From Phytophthora colocasiae (lineage: Eukaryota; Oomycota; Peronosporomycetes; Peronosporales; Peronosporaceae): a stretch of DNA of 64,000 bases. The notes beneath the pieces are model-generated. The model ran no database searches. It saw only the letters and a program-made list of their open reading frames with translations, and was not told where the DNA came from. The translations under genes and the position numbers were made by a program. Positions 36,269 to 46,750 of this stretch are shown here, one piece after another; position 1 is the first letter of the stretch, and every line of letters begins with the position of its first letter. Location: positions 124,001 to 188,000 of the forward strand of contig JAGKQI010000033.1 in the NCBI GenBank assembly GCA_018806915.1, read 5' to 3'.

Positions 36269-36495
36269 AGTGTCACTTCGAGTTGAGCGACCACCGGCAG
36301 CAAATGGCTGTAGAAATGGCATTTGTTTGCAAGCAGTGCCGCAAGCCGTTCCGCAAAGACTTAGCGGTTTTTGACGATGAAGACGAGAGCTGTCCACACT
36401 GTGGGAATGGGCTGATCCAACCTGTTGGCGATGTTTCCGAGTCACGGGTAGGGACTCCAGCGGTAGCAGACCTGGGTGGCGTAAACCTTGCTTAA
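36269..36495 (+). pseudogene. Zinc-ribbon protein, 3' part only (copy 1)
   Basis: The frame ELSDHRQQMAVEMAFVCKQC...CPHCGN has two CxxC pairs (CKQC and CPHC) 19 residues apart and an acidic loop (FDDEDE). It ends with TAA at 36,493-36,495. Identity to 39,754-39,970 starts abruptly at about 36,269, and the N-terminal part found in copy 2 is missing, so this is a truncated duplicate. I do not recognise the family. Confidence 0.6.
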
Positions 36496-36538
36496 AGTGT
36501 AACCAAACCTGCATCACAGTAGCGTTTTGCCTCGATTG

Positions 36539-36690
36539 CAGAACCCCACGACTGTCTGTATCGCTTGCCTCACGGTGCACAACATCGCTGCAATGTTCAA
36601 CATCACGTTGCACTCAAACAAATGTCCACAGACCACAGCCAACGAACCATTGACAGCGTGAACGAGTCTCGTTGCGAGACACAACACACT
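36539..36690 (+). repeat. Start of the 528-bp gene repeat, before the PIF element
   Basis: About 150 bp (GAACCCCACGACTG to ACACAACACACT) also present at 39,489-39,640 and 40,018-40,166. In the other copies it encodes the N-terminal part of the zinc-ribbon protein. Confidence 0.85.
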
Positions 36691-36992
36691 AGAGAGATTT
36701 CGCAACGCGATTCTCAGTCGCAGTCCGAGCCAAGATGCACATAGGACGGACTGATTTCGATGGTTAGGGTTGGCAACCAGGAATCGGCCGTCGGACGCTC
36801 CGTTAACTGCTGGCTCAACCAGGACGGCATCCTGAAGGCCTTGACCTGTGGATGTTTATATAATCAGATCAAAAAAATCATCGTCACACCGGGTGTTGGT
36901 GGTCATTTTGGCGCGAAAGGCTAAGCACAGCAAAGGAAGGCGCAGCAAACAGTAGTAGTAGTGTTTTCGTGGCGGATATTGCTGGGAGAGTG

Positions 36993-38267
36993 ATGACTTT
37001 GGATGAAGAAGAACTGGCGTTGGTTTGGACGATGCTACGGTCTTCGTCGCTCCCTAAAAAACGACAATTGATGTTCATCTGCGCATACAACTACATGGAG
37101 CGCCCCTTAATTCCCGCCGTGGTGTTTCGTCTGGAGAATTACCCTGACGCGAACTGCAAGTTAATGTTTCGCTTTAATAGGGATGGTATTCGCGAACTGT
37201 TCGTCTTGCTTCGCATTCCTGGTGTAGTTATCACGGACAATCGGGACCGAGTTAATGGCATCGAAGCCTTGTGCATCATGTTGTATCGATTGCGCTATCC
37301 CAGGGTGTACTTCGACATGATGACGCATTTCGGAAGATCAATTCCCGCGATGTCACGGATCTTCCTGCACATGATTGATTTGGTACACGACACATTTGAA
37401 GACGTCATCTTCATGGCCAAAACCGTGCTACAAGAGCGAATTCAAGACTATTGCGATGCTATTTACGAGAAGGGGGCTCCACTCGACAGCATTTTCGGCT
37501 TTATCGATGGTACGAAGGTTGCCATTTGTAGGCCATCTCCTCGCCCAGGCCGTCCAGGCTCACGCAGAGAGAATCTACAACGCCAGTGTTACAGTGGGCA
37601 TAAGCGCATTCACTGTTTCAATTACCAAGGGGTGACAGCACCAGACGGGATGTGCATTCATTTCTGGGGACCGATTGAAGGTCGCCGTCATGATTCGGCG
37701 ATGCTGCATTCCAGTAAACTCTTGGAATACTTTTGTGGTCACCCTGAAATTTTTGACGGCAGATTCATTTATGGGGATCCAGCTTATGGTGTTCAACGAT
37801 TCATTGTAAGCGGGTTTAAAGGAAACTTGACGGACCCAGAGGAGAGGGACTTCAACAAGAACATGAGTAGTGTTCGGGAGAGCGTCGAATGGAACTTCAA
37901 AGAGATGAAGTCCCGCTGGCAATACATCGACTTCAAGAAACAACAAAAGGCTCGCTTGCAACCGGTTGGTAAATTTGTAAAAGTAGCTATGCTACTTACG
38001 AACTGCCACAACTGTTGGAGTGGTGGGAACCAAATCTGCCAATACTTTGGCATGACTCACCTACAATGCGTAGTTACCTTAGTTGAAGTCATCACGAGAG
38101 CTACTACTAGAGCGGCGACGTCGAGATCCACGATCATGGTGTATCGTAGAGCACGAACCATCAATGCTGCTTCGTGGAGAGTTACGCTGCTGCGCCAGGC
38201 TCAACATCTTATCAAGACGTTCATTTTCCATTCGGAGTCGTTCTTGTTCCATCCGCGCCAGTTGTAG
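36993..38267 (+). CDS. PIF/Harbinger transposase (HARBI1-like)
   Basis: From ATG 36,993 (MTLDEEELALVW). The catalytic triad is visible: Asp in FIDGTKV, Asp in YGDPAYG and Glu in VRESVEWNFKEMKSRW. Also seen are CYSGHKRIHCFNYQGV and a GPIEGRRHDSAML segment typical of DDE_Tnp_4. The last conserved block (MLLTNCHNCW) ends near 38,030. The following 80 codons are the reverse strand of the Myb-like gene and are probably not part of the protein, so the real end may be an intron or stop near 38,070. It would bind the element ends with its partner and catalyse transposition; the triad is complete. Confidence 0.88.
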   Translation: MTLDEEELALVWTMLRSSSLPKKRQLMFICAYNYMERPLIPAVVFRLENYPDANCKLMFRFNRDGIRELFVLLRIPGVVITDNRDRVNGIEALCIMLYRLRYPRVYFDMMTHFGRSIPAMSRIFLHMIDLVHDTFEDVIFMAKTVLQERIQDYCDAIYEKGAPLDSIFGFIDGTKVAICRPSPRPGRPGSRRENLQRQCYSGHKRIHCFNYQGVTAPDGMCIHFWGPIEGRRHDSAMLHSSKLLEYFCGHPEIFDGRFIYGDPAYGVQRFIVSGFKGNLTDPEERDFNKNMSSVRESVEWNFKEMKSRWQYIDFKKQQKARLQPVGKFVKVAMLLTNCHNCWSGGNQICQYFGMTHLQCVVTLVEVITRATTRAATSRSTIMVYRRARTINAASWRVTLLRQAQHLIKTFIFHSESFLFHPRQL

Positions 38268-39226
38268 TCGCAACTTCCGCTCTTCTCGACGCTCTTCTAT
38301 CTCCTCTCGCCACTGCTTTGACTTCTCCTCGTTTTCAGCTTCCCATTGTCGGCGTTTCTCCTCTCTGTCAGCTTGAATGTCTTCTCGCATCAAATCAATG
38401 ACACTGGGCTTGTAGCGCTTGTAACTAGACGAATCTTCCGCCTCCTGACCTTCAGCATTCTTTTTGCGTTCCTTCATGCGCTTTAGGCCTGCCTGCCGCA
38501 TCACTTTGCCCGCGTTCTCTTCCGCTTCCAACTTGTCCTTCCGATCCCGGCTCTTCTTGGCTTCTGCTCGTTCGTGCTCGTCATACCGTTGCACAAGATC
38601 ATCTAGGAGTTGTCGCTTCTCCGCGTAATGCTGATCGATGCCCGACTCGCCTAGTGACGTATTATCGAATTTGCGATGAGAGGCCAGCAACGTGTTGAAT
38701 CTTGCCTGTGCAGACTTCCCCGAGATGGTTTCCGTCTTTGAGAAGCCTTTGAGTGTCTTCAGCTTCTTCGCCACAGAATCCCAGGCATTCATCACATGCC
38801 CTTTATAGGATTCAAAGGGCAGATCTGCAAGTACTTGTCGAAGCAAGGTGACATCGTCCATCTTAGTGAACTTCTTGCGCTTTGACGTGCTCGAAACAAC
38901 ACCAGGTTGGATGTCAGCTTGTATCGATGCTTGCCGTACTGGAGATCCATCTTCTCCTTCAGCTCGGGGACGAATGGAATGAATACTTGAAGAGCGTGCT
39001 TGCGAGTCGCTCTCCTCTCCGCTTCTCTGCGTCCCAGATTCGTCATCAGACCTGAAGCCACCGTTAAAGTCCGACGAGCCATGCTGGGAGGCGTTCTCGT
39101 CTTCGCTTGCCTCCTCATGAACAAATCCACCCCCCCCACAGCGGACGTGGCTTCCTTGGGGGTGTCTGGAGCACTGGTCAAGAGGCGTGCCAGGCTTAGC
39201 CGCCTTGGGGGGGTCTCGAAGTCCAT
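38079..39226 (-). CDS. Myb/SANT-like partner of the Harbinger transposase, one homopolymer frameshift
   Basis: ATG 39,226 (MDFETPPRRLSL) leads to a run of eight C (39,130-39,137 on the plus strand). After a one-base shift there, the frame is open without a stop through GGFVHEEASEDENASQ and VSSTSKRKKFTKMDD to 38,079, about 380 residues. The trihelix/Myb part is near 38,860-38,660 (VLADLPFESYKGHVMNAWDSVAKKL). A long Arg/Glu coiled coil follows. PIF/Harbinger elements normally carry such a DNA-binding second protein. The single indel in a homopolymer may be a sequencing error. Confidence 0.75.
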
Positions 39227-39488
39227 CGCAAGTCCAGCAGATACGGGAATGACTTTGAGGAATTTGCTCCAGTGAAGATAGTTCCCTACTTACCCAAAGA
39301 ATTGTTGGCTCTCATGCATGCCTGTATTTTGACGCACGGCACCTCGCACAAATAATTGCGCTGTATGCAACAAAGCAACAGACTAGTACAGCGAGCGAAA
39401 ACTCTTTTCTGATTTTCTTGGTCCGCGTCCCAGTCCGTGGTCAACGGCGGACAGGGACCAGGAATCCTGGTTTTGCGAAATCTCTGAG

Positions 39489-39970
39489 AACCCCACGACT
39501 GTCTGTATCGCTTGCCTCACGGTGCACAACATCGCTGCAATGTTCAACATCACGTTGCACTCAAACAAATGTCCACAGACCACAGCCAACGAACCATTGA
39601 CAGCGTGAACGAGTCTCGTTGCGAGACACAACACACTGACGGTTGTTGTACACATTGCTTGATTCGATCTTGTGGTACGCTACTGCCCGCAATGTCCATC
39701 GCTATCGACGTCCGCGATACTGTCACTGACATGCAACGCTGCTGGGTTCACTTCGAGTTGAGCGACCACCGGCAGCAAATGGCTGTAGAAATGGCATTTG
39801 TTTGCAAGCAGTGCCGCAAGCCGTTCCGCAAAGACTTAGCGGTTTTTGACGATGAAGACGAGAGCTGTCCACACTGTGGGAATGGGCTGATCCAACCTGT
39901 TGGCGATGTTTCCGAGTCACGGGTAGGGACTCCAGCGGTAGCAGACCTGGGTGGCGTAAACCTTGCTTAA
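39489..39970 (+). CDS. Zinc-ribbon protein, longest copy (copy 2)
   Basis: One open frame from within the repeat to the TAA at 39,968-39,970. The first ATG-like start is near 39,512 (PHGAQHRCNVQHHVALKQM). It has many Cys/His pairs in the first half (RCETQHTDGCCTHC), a middle IDVRDTVTDMQRCWVH and the C-terminal CKQC...CPHC ribbon. The pairing pattern suggests two or more zinc sites. I do not recognise the family. It begins directly after the right end of the PIF element, so its promoter and possibly its real 5' end are lost. Confidence 0.5.
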
Positions 39971-40017
39971 AGTGTAACCAAACCTGCATCACAGTAGCGT
40001 TTTGCCTCGATTGCAGA

Positions 40018-40318
40018 ACCCCACGACTGTCTGTATCGCTTGCCTCACGGTGCACAACATCGCTGCAATGTTCAACATCACGTTGCACTCAAACAAATGT
40101 CCACAGACCACAGCCAACGAACCATTGACAGCGTGAACGAGTCTCGTTGCGAGACACAACACACTGACGGTTGTTGTACACATTGCTTGATTCGATCTTG
40201 TGGTACGCTACTGCCCGCAATGTCCATCGCTATCGACGTCCGCGATACTGTCACTGACATGCAACGCTGCCTGGTTACAGCTTTGTCAAGCGCGAACGTC
40301 GAATGTACGCGTATATGA
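40018..40318 (+). pseudogene. Zinc-ribbon protein, 5' part only (copy 3)
   Basis: Repeats the first half of copy 2, from the GAACCCCACG start to DTVTDMQRC, then leaves the homology and stops at 40,318 without the ribbon. The distance between equivalent points of copies 2 and 3 is 528-529 bp, which defines the tandem period. Confidence 0.7.
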
Positions 40319-41227
40319 GCACCGCTAACAAGCATCACGAGGGCTGCTTGGTGTTTTCTATCGCAAACATCGAGAAGTTTGAGAGCGATTGGCTCGAATC
40401 AAACAATTGCCCACTCTTCTAACAACCAGTGGACGCGATGGAAACTTGTAATCGATGAACTGCTGCTGTTGGTCGACGTTTGCCATGAAGATGAGCGCCG
40501 GAATGATAAATCCAGGACGACACCCCGGTCGCAGCTTGAACGCGTTCGCCAGTGCTGCGACGCGGGCATCGTTGGCCGACGTGTATGGTTCTTCCAGCGT
40601 GCGTCCATGCCGCGTGAGTGCCATGCCTGCTTCAGTTTGTGGCTCTTGAGTAACGGAAAATTGACTATTTCACACCGGAATTGCTTGCCTGAGAGCAGAT
40701 CGGCGCTGTACCGCAGGAAACTCCAGACATTTCTCGACTGCAGCATCTTTTGTAGCGAACGTTGAGTCAACGTTCTTGCTCAACGTCGTTGACAGTCAAG
40801 AAGGGGGATCGCGCTTCATTTCGCGCACGTCCCAATTTGATCCATCGAGCTGCGAAGGGGAGTTCGCCATCGTCCAACCTCGCACGACCGAGTGCATGGA
40901 CTTCCGCAGGATTCCCGCGCTGTGTCTTGCGCTGCGTCAAACGTTTTGTCAGCGTCGTCCAGGTCAATTGGGGCGCTTTCGTCGCTCACCTTTCAAGTGA
41001 GCAAGCTTGATTCCCGCAACGCCCATCGTCCCACAGTGAATTGCGAGTGCCCTGGACTCCGAACTGGTGTCACTGCTCGCAGCCTCATGACGAAGCTGGT
41101 CAGTCTATGATCGGCAAGGTCCTGTCTGTTGCCACCCGCTGTCACCGGCCGCCAGCTGCCTGCGCTTCAATAGAGGAGGCCCCATTTAGGATTTTGCGTT
41201 CGACGCCGCAGATCGTGCTATCGGGCG
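40319..41227. other. Stretch without a recognisable gene
   Basis: Several overlapping frames of 60-128 codons exist on both strands, but none has recognisable domains or splice sites. An imperfect repeat of AACGTTGAGTC / CTCAACGTC lies at 40,757-40,790. The last 200 bases should include the promoter of the WRC-like gene. Confidence 0.4.
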
Positions 41228-41920
41228 ATGTTGGACACTGTGTCGCTGTCGGAGGAAGAGCTTGGGATGTTGTTCGGCCCAGCCTCACACGGGGCCACTG
41301 GCAACACCATACTCCGCAAGCCTCGCGCCACTCGCAGCTGCAAAAAGTCAACGGCCAATTCACTGGGTAAACGCGCGTCGACCAAGTCGACGAAATCCTC
41401 GAAGATGACCACCAAGCCCATCGTCACCTCGATCCTCAATGTCGTCAATACTGTCACACCTGCTCGCTGTGGCTACCGGACTGGAAAATGCCAGAACTTG
41501 CAGGCCTTTAAACGCAACGGAAAGCTGCACAAACTGTGTGAGTTCCATCGCGAACGCGCCAATCTGAACCAGAAGAAGCTGGACCGCAAGAAGCGTCTGC
41601 AGCGCTCCAAGCAATCGGGAAAGGCAACGTCGTCCTGTGGGTCAGTGTCGTCGGCCTCCTCTGTCACTTCTGAGGACGACAACCACACTCTGGACCTGGA
41701 GAATCGTTCCCCGCGCACCGTAGAGGAAGTGACCAGCAGTATCTTCGTCAAAGCTGAGCCCAAGACGGAACCCAATGAGCTCGATCCGGAGCTGGTACTA
41801 CCCACGAGCCTGGACGAAGCCCCACTGGTGCTGGGCTGTGAGGAGCTGGCCATCTTCTGCAGCCTCATGGCCTTTGACATTGGCCACCGAATGCCAGACT
41901 CGCCGCCCTTCGTGTCATAA
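41228..41920 (+). CDS. WRC-like zinc-binding protein, probable nuclear regulator
   Basis: Intronless, 230 residues, ATG 41,228. An acidic start (VSLSEEELGMLFG) is followed by a basic linker (about residues 30-65). Then comes a short Cys/His module near residues 80-120 (CGYRTGKCQN...HKLCEFHRERAN...KKLDRKKR). The spacing C-x6-C-x16-C-x2-H resembles the plant WRC motif, and proteins with this GKC...LC..HR..AN.NQ.K pattern are numerous in oomycetes. A Ser-rich acidic C-terminal half could be an activation region. DNA or chromatin binding is an inference from the basic nature; the assignment is by motif only. Confidence 0.55.
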   Translation: MLDTVSLSEEELGMLFGPASHGATGNTILRKPRATRSCKKSTANSLGKRASTKSTKSSKMTTKPIVTSILNVVNTVTPARCGYRTGKCQNLQAFKRNGKLHKLCEFHRERANLNQKKLDRKKRLQRSKQSGKATSSCGSVSSASSVTSEDDNHTLDLENRSPRTVEEVTSSIFVKAEPKTEPNELDPELVLPTSLDEAPLVLGCEELAIFCSLMAFDIGHRMPDSPPFVS

Positions 41921-42329
41921 CTACACGAGAATTCGCGAGACGGCTTCGGTCGGGTGCACTCAGATACTTTATTAGATCAGTAAGTTAGTTAACGTATTGT
42001 ATTGTCGAGACGGCCTTGGAAGGCAAAGAAAAAGGAGTGAATGGAAATGTCGTCTACAAAACGAGATCCCTGACAGTGATGAACTTACAGTCTAGTGCCT
42101 GCATTCGTAAATTCGACTGGATCAAAATACTGGACCTCCCCCGCTTCACCGAATTCCTTCAACGTTGCATGTTGAAAAGCTTCATGAACAACTTCGACTT
42201 GGAGGGAATGTTCGCCTTCAATGCTAATCTTGGGTGGACTCTTGCCTTTTAGCCTCAAATCGCTACGATTTATCTAGGGCTCCAAATCAAAATGACGGTC
42301 ATTCTCGAAAAAGCTACCGACCAACAAGC
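41921..42329. other. Intergenic stretch
   Basis: Contains the 3' region of the WRC-like gene and the upstream region of the TspO-like gene. A 78-codon frame at 42,016-42,252 shows no domain. No other feature seen. Confidence 0.4.
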
Positions 42330-43251
42330 ATGGCAGCGTTGCTATCGTGGACGAATCTAGCGCTTTACGTGCTGCAACTCATTGTGAATGGACACTCGTC
42401 GCGCAGCATCGGACCTATGGCGCGCCACTACGACACGCTCATCACGCCGGCGCCGTACGCCTTCAGCATCTGGGGCTTCATCTACACCTTCCTGGCTGGG
42501 ACTGTCGTTGTAGACTGCTTCTGGCCCTCCCTCTCCTTCTTCACAAGCGCACCCAACGCTACTGTGTTGCGCACGTTCTTCGCCGTCTCGTGCCTCATGA
42601 ACATGGCGTGGATCGTCTTCTTCACTAACGAGTACGTGAACGTGGCCACACTCACACTCGTCATCCTGTGGCTCTCCCTCTTCGCTCTTTACGCGCACAT
42701 CGTGACGGAGCGTCGTGACACCGGCTTTGACCTCAAGCGTTTCGTGTTCAGCGAATTGGGTCTCACTGTCTACTTCGCCTGGACGTGTGCCGCCACGCTG
42801 ATCAGCTTCGCCGTCACGGCACAATACATCGCCGGCGACTACCTGTCGTTCTCGTCCTACGTGGCGTTGCTGTCGGTGCTAGCGGTGGTGACGCTGTCCA
42901 CCGTAATCTACGAGGCTGATGTTGCCTTCGGTCTTGTGGTTATCTGGGCATTGGTCGGTCTCGCTGTGAAGAACACCACGCTGGAGGCGCGTATCGAGCT
43001 GATTGCAATGAACATCCGCGCCTGCGCCACGCAGAGCGCAGCGATCGTTGCTGCTTTCATTGTTATCACCATCGTGCACAAGCTGTTGACTCCGAAACGG
43101 TAAGAACTGCCCGGTCAATTGTACTACCAGAGAAGATTGCTCACTAACTTTTGGTTCTCTTTTGGAACGATACAGACACTTTCAGCCGCTGCAGTCGGGC
43201 GCTCCTCTCTATGGTGACAAGCCCATCGACTACGGCACAACTCACGCGTAA
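42330..43251 (+). CDS. TspO/MBR-like multi-pass membrane protein, copy 1
   Basis: Exon 1 is 42,330-43,099 and exon 2 is 43,176-43,251, with a 76-bp GT-AG intron; 281 residues. About seven hydrophobic helices. The motif ITPAPYAFSIWGFIYTFLAG resembles that of tryptophan-rich sensory/TspO-like proteins; the canonical TspO tryptophans are mostly absent, so this is a distant assignment. The second exon adds a short hydrophilic tail (SGAPLYGDKPIDYG). Starting at ATG 42,330 rather than 42,234 puts the first helix at the N terminus. A paralog follows on the same strand 170 bp later. Membrane location is sure, function is not. Confidence 0.55.
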
Positions 43252-43423
43252 CTGACTTCTCCAAGGCTGTCATGAACTCATACACCACGTCGTAGCATAA
43301 TTTTGCCAATACATGACTTGCCCCCTCCCCAATCAGATACTTTTGTGTGAACGAAGCAGCAAAAACTTCAAGCAGCCACACCCTCACTATCAAGAACCGG
43401 AGAGCACACAAGGAGAAAGGCAG

Positions 43424-44244
43424 ATGGCTACATTGCGTGCAACACTGCAGGAGACAGCGAGGCTCCCATGGGTGAACGCCGCGTTCTTCGGGATGCAGAT
43501 GCTGTTGACGTGCATCGCCCTGATGGTGGGAGACGCCGGTGACGTGCGCGCGCACAACGACACGTTGTTGACCCCCGCAGCCTACGCCTTCTCGATCTGG
43601 AACGCCATCTATCTGCTCTGCATGATTCTTCTCATCACCGACGTCTCGTACGCTGGACGACTCAGCGGCCAAGCCCAACGCACTGCGGCTGTGCTTCGCT
43701 GCGTCGTGTGTTGCCAACGGCTCGTGGTGCATCGCTTTGGCCAGTGGGAACGTGCCGGTCGCTAGTGGGATGGTATCGCTGCTGTGGTTGACTCTGCTCC
43801 CTCTCTACGTCTTCGCCAGCTACGAGCGCAACGGCCAGACTGTGCTGTGGCACGAGTATCTATGCAGTGAGTTGTGCGTCCGTCTGTACTTCGCGTGAGA
43901 CGGTTGTGAGTTGGACGATGGCGCTGCAGATCAAGGACCGTGGGTTTCTGCAGTTGTCGACGTATCTGACATTGCTGGCGGTGCTGCTAGTGGTAACATT
44001 ATCGGGGCTTTCGCACGGTCGCGATCCTGTTCTGGCGCTGGTGGTAACGTGGGCGTTGATTGGTGTCACCTCGAAGGACGTCTCGAGTTTTGACGGTCAA
44101 GTCCTTCAAGATTTCCAGAAGGTGCAAGTGGCCGCTACACTCGGGGCTGGAGTCTTGGTCGCAATGGTTTTGGTATCGTGTAGCTACTGGGTCATCGAAT
44201 TCAACTGGTATTGCTCCCATCCATCCAGCAAGCCAACTAACTGA
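43424..44244 (+). pseudogene. TspO/MBR-like membrane protein, copy 2, two frameshifts
   Basis: Tandem paralog. ATG 43,424 (MATLRATLQETA) reaches TPAAYAFSIWNAIYLL as in copy 1. An extra base near 43,667 shifts the frame; the continuation AKPNALRLCFAASC is open up to LYFA. A second indel near 43,890 shifts again to ETVVSWTMALQIKD, which runs to a stop at 44,244. The three frames together align along copy 1 from end to end, except that the second exon and its intron are not seen. Either a recent pseudogene or two assembly errors. Confidence 0.65.
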
Positions 44245-44293
44245 ACGCTAACTTGTGCTTCTGGTTGTGACACCCGTAGCAAGTTGAAGCCAT

Positions 44294-46623
44294 CGTAGAT
44301 TATTTTGGGGGTCGTATACGGGTCGGAACGGGACTTTTGCTCGGGTGTTTTTCCTGACCAAAACTACCGACCCGACCGAAACAAGCTATTCGTTCCAAAT
44401 CGATTCCTGTTAACGTGAATGTGGTACCGATAGCACTGATAGAGTGCTTATGCAAGCCCTACATTGCCCTACATTGTGCAAGCTCGTGAAGCTTAGCTGG
44501 TTTCTTCGTCACGCCCCTCGCCCTCATAGTCAAAGGAAAAAGATGGTTTCTTCGTCACGCCCCTCGCCCTCATAGTCAAAGGAAAAATCGGGCTCGTCAC
44601 CTTCACCTTCATCACCGTCACTGTCGATGCCGCGATCGTCCTCTCTGTCGCTACCACTGCTGCTGCTGCTGCTATCGGCACTATCACCGTTTTCGTCAAC
44701 TTCTTCAGCCAAAACAACTTCATCTTCGCTCTCGGAGTCTGAGAGTCCTTCAACCTGAAGTAGATCGATCGGCAGCGGAAGCCCCGATTCGTCCTCAGGT
44801 ACTGGTGTTGCTTCGTCGTTTGTAGTTTTACGGTTCTTCTTGCCTTTTTTCTTACTCTTGCGTTTTTTTGAATTCTTTGCCGCACCTTTCTTTCTGCGAC
44901 CAGCAGCAACGTTGGCGATCTTTGCGACGTAATCCTGTGAAATACGTCGGATTGTGGCCACGAAGGTGACTATGTTGGGGTGTGGACTAAAGGCGCTGTT
45001 TAGCTCACGATGAAATCGCTCTAAAGGATTATTTGTTCGCGCCACTACGTCGCGGTCGAAGCCGTGCACGTTCCACTCCTCAATGTTGTAGCGTTCTAGC
45101 CATGTCGCTCTGAAATAGCCCCAAAAATGAGTCCATTTTGCAAGAGAGTAGTCAATTCCCTTAGATGCACAACGCGCGCGAATCTCTTTCTTCACCCACT
45201 TGATACCTTTGTGAGGAACCAACACCGGATCGACGATCGTCAGCATATCAATAACACCTCGAGTCATAGATATCTGGATTTCTTCCTCTGGTATGTGTAG
45301 GATCTGCTTCATCCGACGACGAAGTGCTTGCTTCCAATGGAAGAGGCACCCGATTATCAGCGCGTTTTCGAATTGTTTCTGACAAGCTTTGATCAATTGC
45401 TTCTCGAAGTCGCAAATGATTTCACTCGGAGACAACTTCTCCCCAGTGTCTCGGTAAATGAGTTCAAGTATGTCAAAGTACATATCTTCGGTCTTACCAG
45501 TGCACAAGACAAAATAGACTGGTATGTTGATTTCAGAGGCCCGGTCGTGAACCATGACTACGACGCATTGCTTGAACCCTCTAGGTACGCAGCGAAAGGT
45601 GCCATCTACAAAAATGGTCACGCTGTGGTACATCAAAAGCTGACGAAGCTCCGGGTGGGCCCACCCAACGATTCTTTGAGGCTTGTCTTTGGGGTCTGGA
45701 CTTGGACGAGAAACGTGGAACTGAAAAAACTTAACTTCTTCCCCTCAACCATTGAAAGCGGTGGAACTTCAATCATACCGAGAAGATGTGATCCGTAATG
45801 CTTACGACGAGTCCGATAAACCCGGCTGGTTACCTGTTCTTCGGACAATCCTGTGCGAGATACATCATCATCTGGATAGTAGCTATCACTCACCTCTTTC
45901 CATATTTCGTGCACAGGTTTTGTGAGATCCAAGATGCTCAATGTATCAACCATTTCCTTCATTTTTCGTGTCACATCCAAAGTATCGCTGGTTTCGTGCT
46001 GTACAGAAGCACATGTATGCTCATTGATAACAACCTTTCCGCCTGTAGGATGCACGTCCAGCCGAGCCTTGCATTCAGTTCTGCGGTACACACTGCATCG
46101 TAGCGTGATTTTTTTCTTGGAGCTCCAGCCTTTTGTGTATCGATAGCCTCTATAGTGCAGACATGTTTTTCCCTTCCCACGCCCTATCGACTTCTTGGAC
46201 TTTCGAGATGAAGATGATACTTCCTGGTGCGAGGAGCTCGATTGACGGGTCATGGACACGAAATACTTGAGCCAGCAAGCTCAGCTTTGGCAACGCCGAT
46301 ACGTTTAACCTAGCTAGACACGTGGCTTTCTTGGCGTTGTATCTGGTTGTTGAGGAAGTCGCGAAGGTGGTTTTCTTTTGGTACGACAGGAGTTGCATGT
46401 GTTGCCACTAAGAGTCGCCACTAAGAATAGCCGAACCGGATCATGCACTCCTGCACCTGCAGCTGTCAGCACACCAGAAAGATGACCTGCATATTCTATC
46501 GTTTCATCGCTTCAAGGTATCTTCGTCCCGACCAAAAGTCCCGACCCGACCCGAACGACACGATTTGTAATACCGACCTAAAATCCCGTTCCGACCCAAA
46601 TACGACCCCCAAAAAAGTCTACC
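44294..46623. mobile_element. FLYWCH-type MULE, complete element
   Basis: Inverted ends of about 45 bp: 44,294-44,338 and 46,581-46,623, both starting GTAGA and sharing TTTTGGGGGTCGTAT and GGGTCGGAACGGGA. The 8-bp direct repeat GAAGCCAT stands immediately outside at 44,286-44,293 and 46,624-46,631. An 8-bp TSD fits Mutator-like elements, and the element encloses one transposase gene. Confidence 0.9.
44530..46253 (-). CDS. MULE transposase with FLYWCH zinc finger (one frameshift)
   Basis: ATG 46,253 (MTRQSSSSH). The N terminus is Ser/Lys-rich, then a FLYWCH finger (CLHYRGYRYTKGW...LRCSVYRRTECKARL...NEHTC). The DDE domain has Asp in TIFVDGTFRC, Asp in IICDFEKQL with GCLFHWKQALRRR, and Glu probably in NNPLERFHRELN. 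The C terminus is a Lys-rich block followed by a long acidic Asp/Glu/Ser tail. In a run of four C at 45,741-45,744 the frame changes by one base; the corrected frame EEVKFFQFHVSRPSPD is open into the DDE domain. A 46-bp tandem duplication alters the last residues. It should mobilise the surrounding element if the indel is an error. Confidence 0.82.
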
Positions 46624-46750
46624 GAAGCCATTATCTCCCCCACCCAAGGCGCCTGTCGAGACTTTCACAAGCTTCGGCCAAGGACAACGAATACGGATCG
46701 ATCAGACTTGTGGCAGCAGCCTAAAGATGCTCCTGCCAATACTCCGGATT
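46624..46750. other. Short gap between MULE and SINE-like sequence
   Basis: Starts with the right GAAGCCAT target duplication of the MULE. Nothing else recognised. Confidence 0.4.

Larger units (their letters stand above)
36693..39485. mobile_element. PIF/Harbinger DNA transposon
   Basis: Bounded by 13-bp perfect inverted ends, AGAGATTTCGCAA at 36,693-36,705 and its complement at 39,473-39,485, with weaker similarity further inside. It holds the two genes usual for this superfamily, a DDE transposase and a Myb/SANT-like protein, convergently arranged. Flanks are two copies of the same 150-bp sequence rather than a clean 3-bp TSD, so a TSD cannot be read. Confidence 0.8.

Noticed and set aside
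35999..36613. 204-codon minus-strand frame
   Set aside because: Antisense to the zinc-ribbon fragment and its repeat; no domain.
40358..41370. Overlapping frames between the zinc-ribbon array and the WRC-like gene
   Set aside because: Frames on both strands of similar length, without motif, introns or start context.
42357..42824. 155-codon minus-strand frame rich in Glu/Asp/Gly
   Set aside because: Reverse strand of the TspO-like gene; composition follows from the hydrophobic codons on the other strand.
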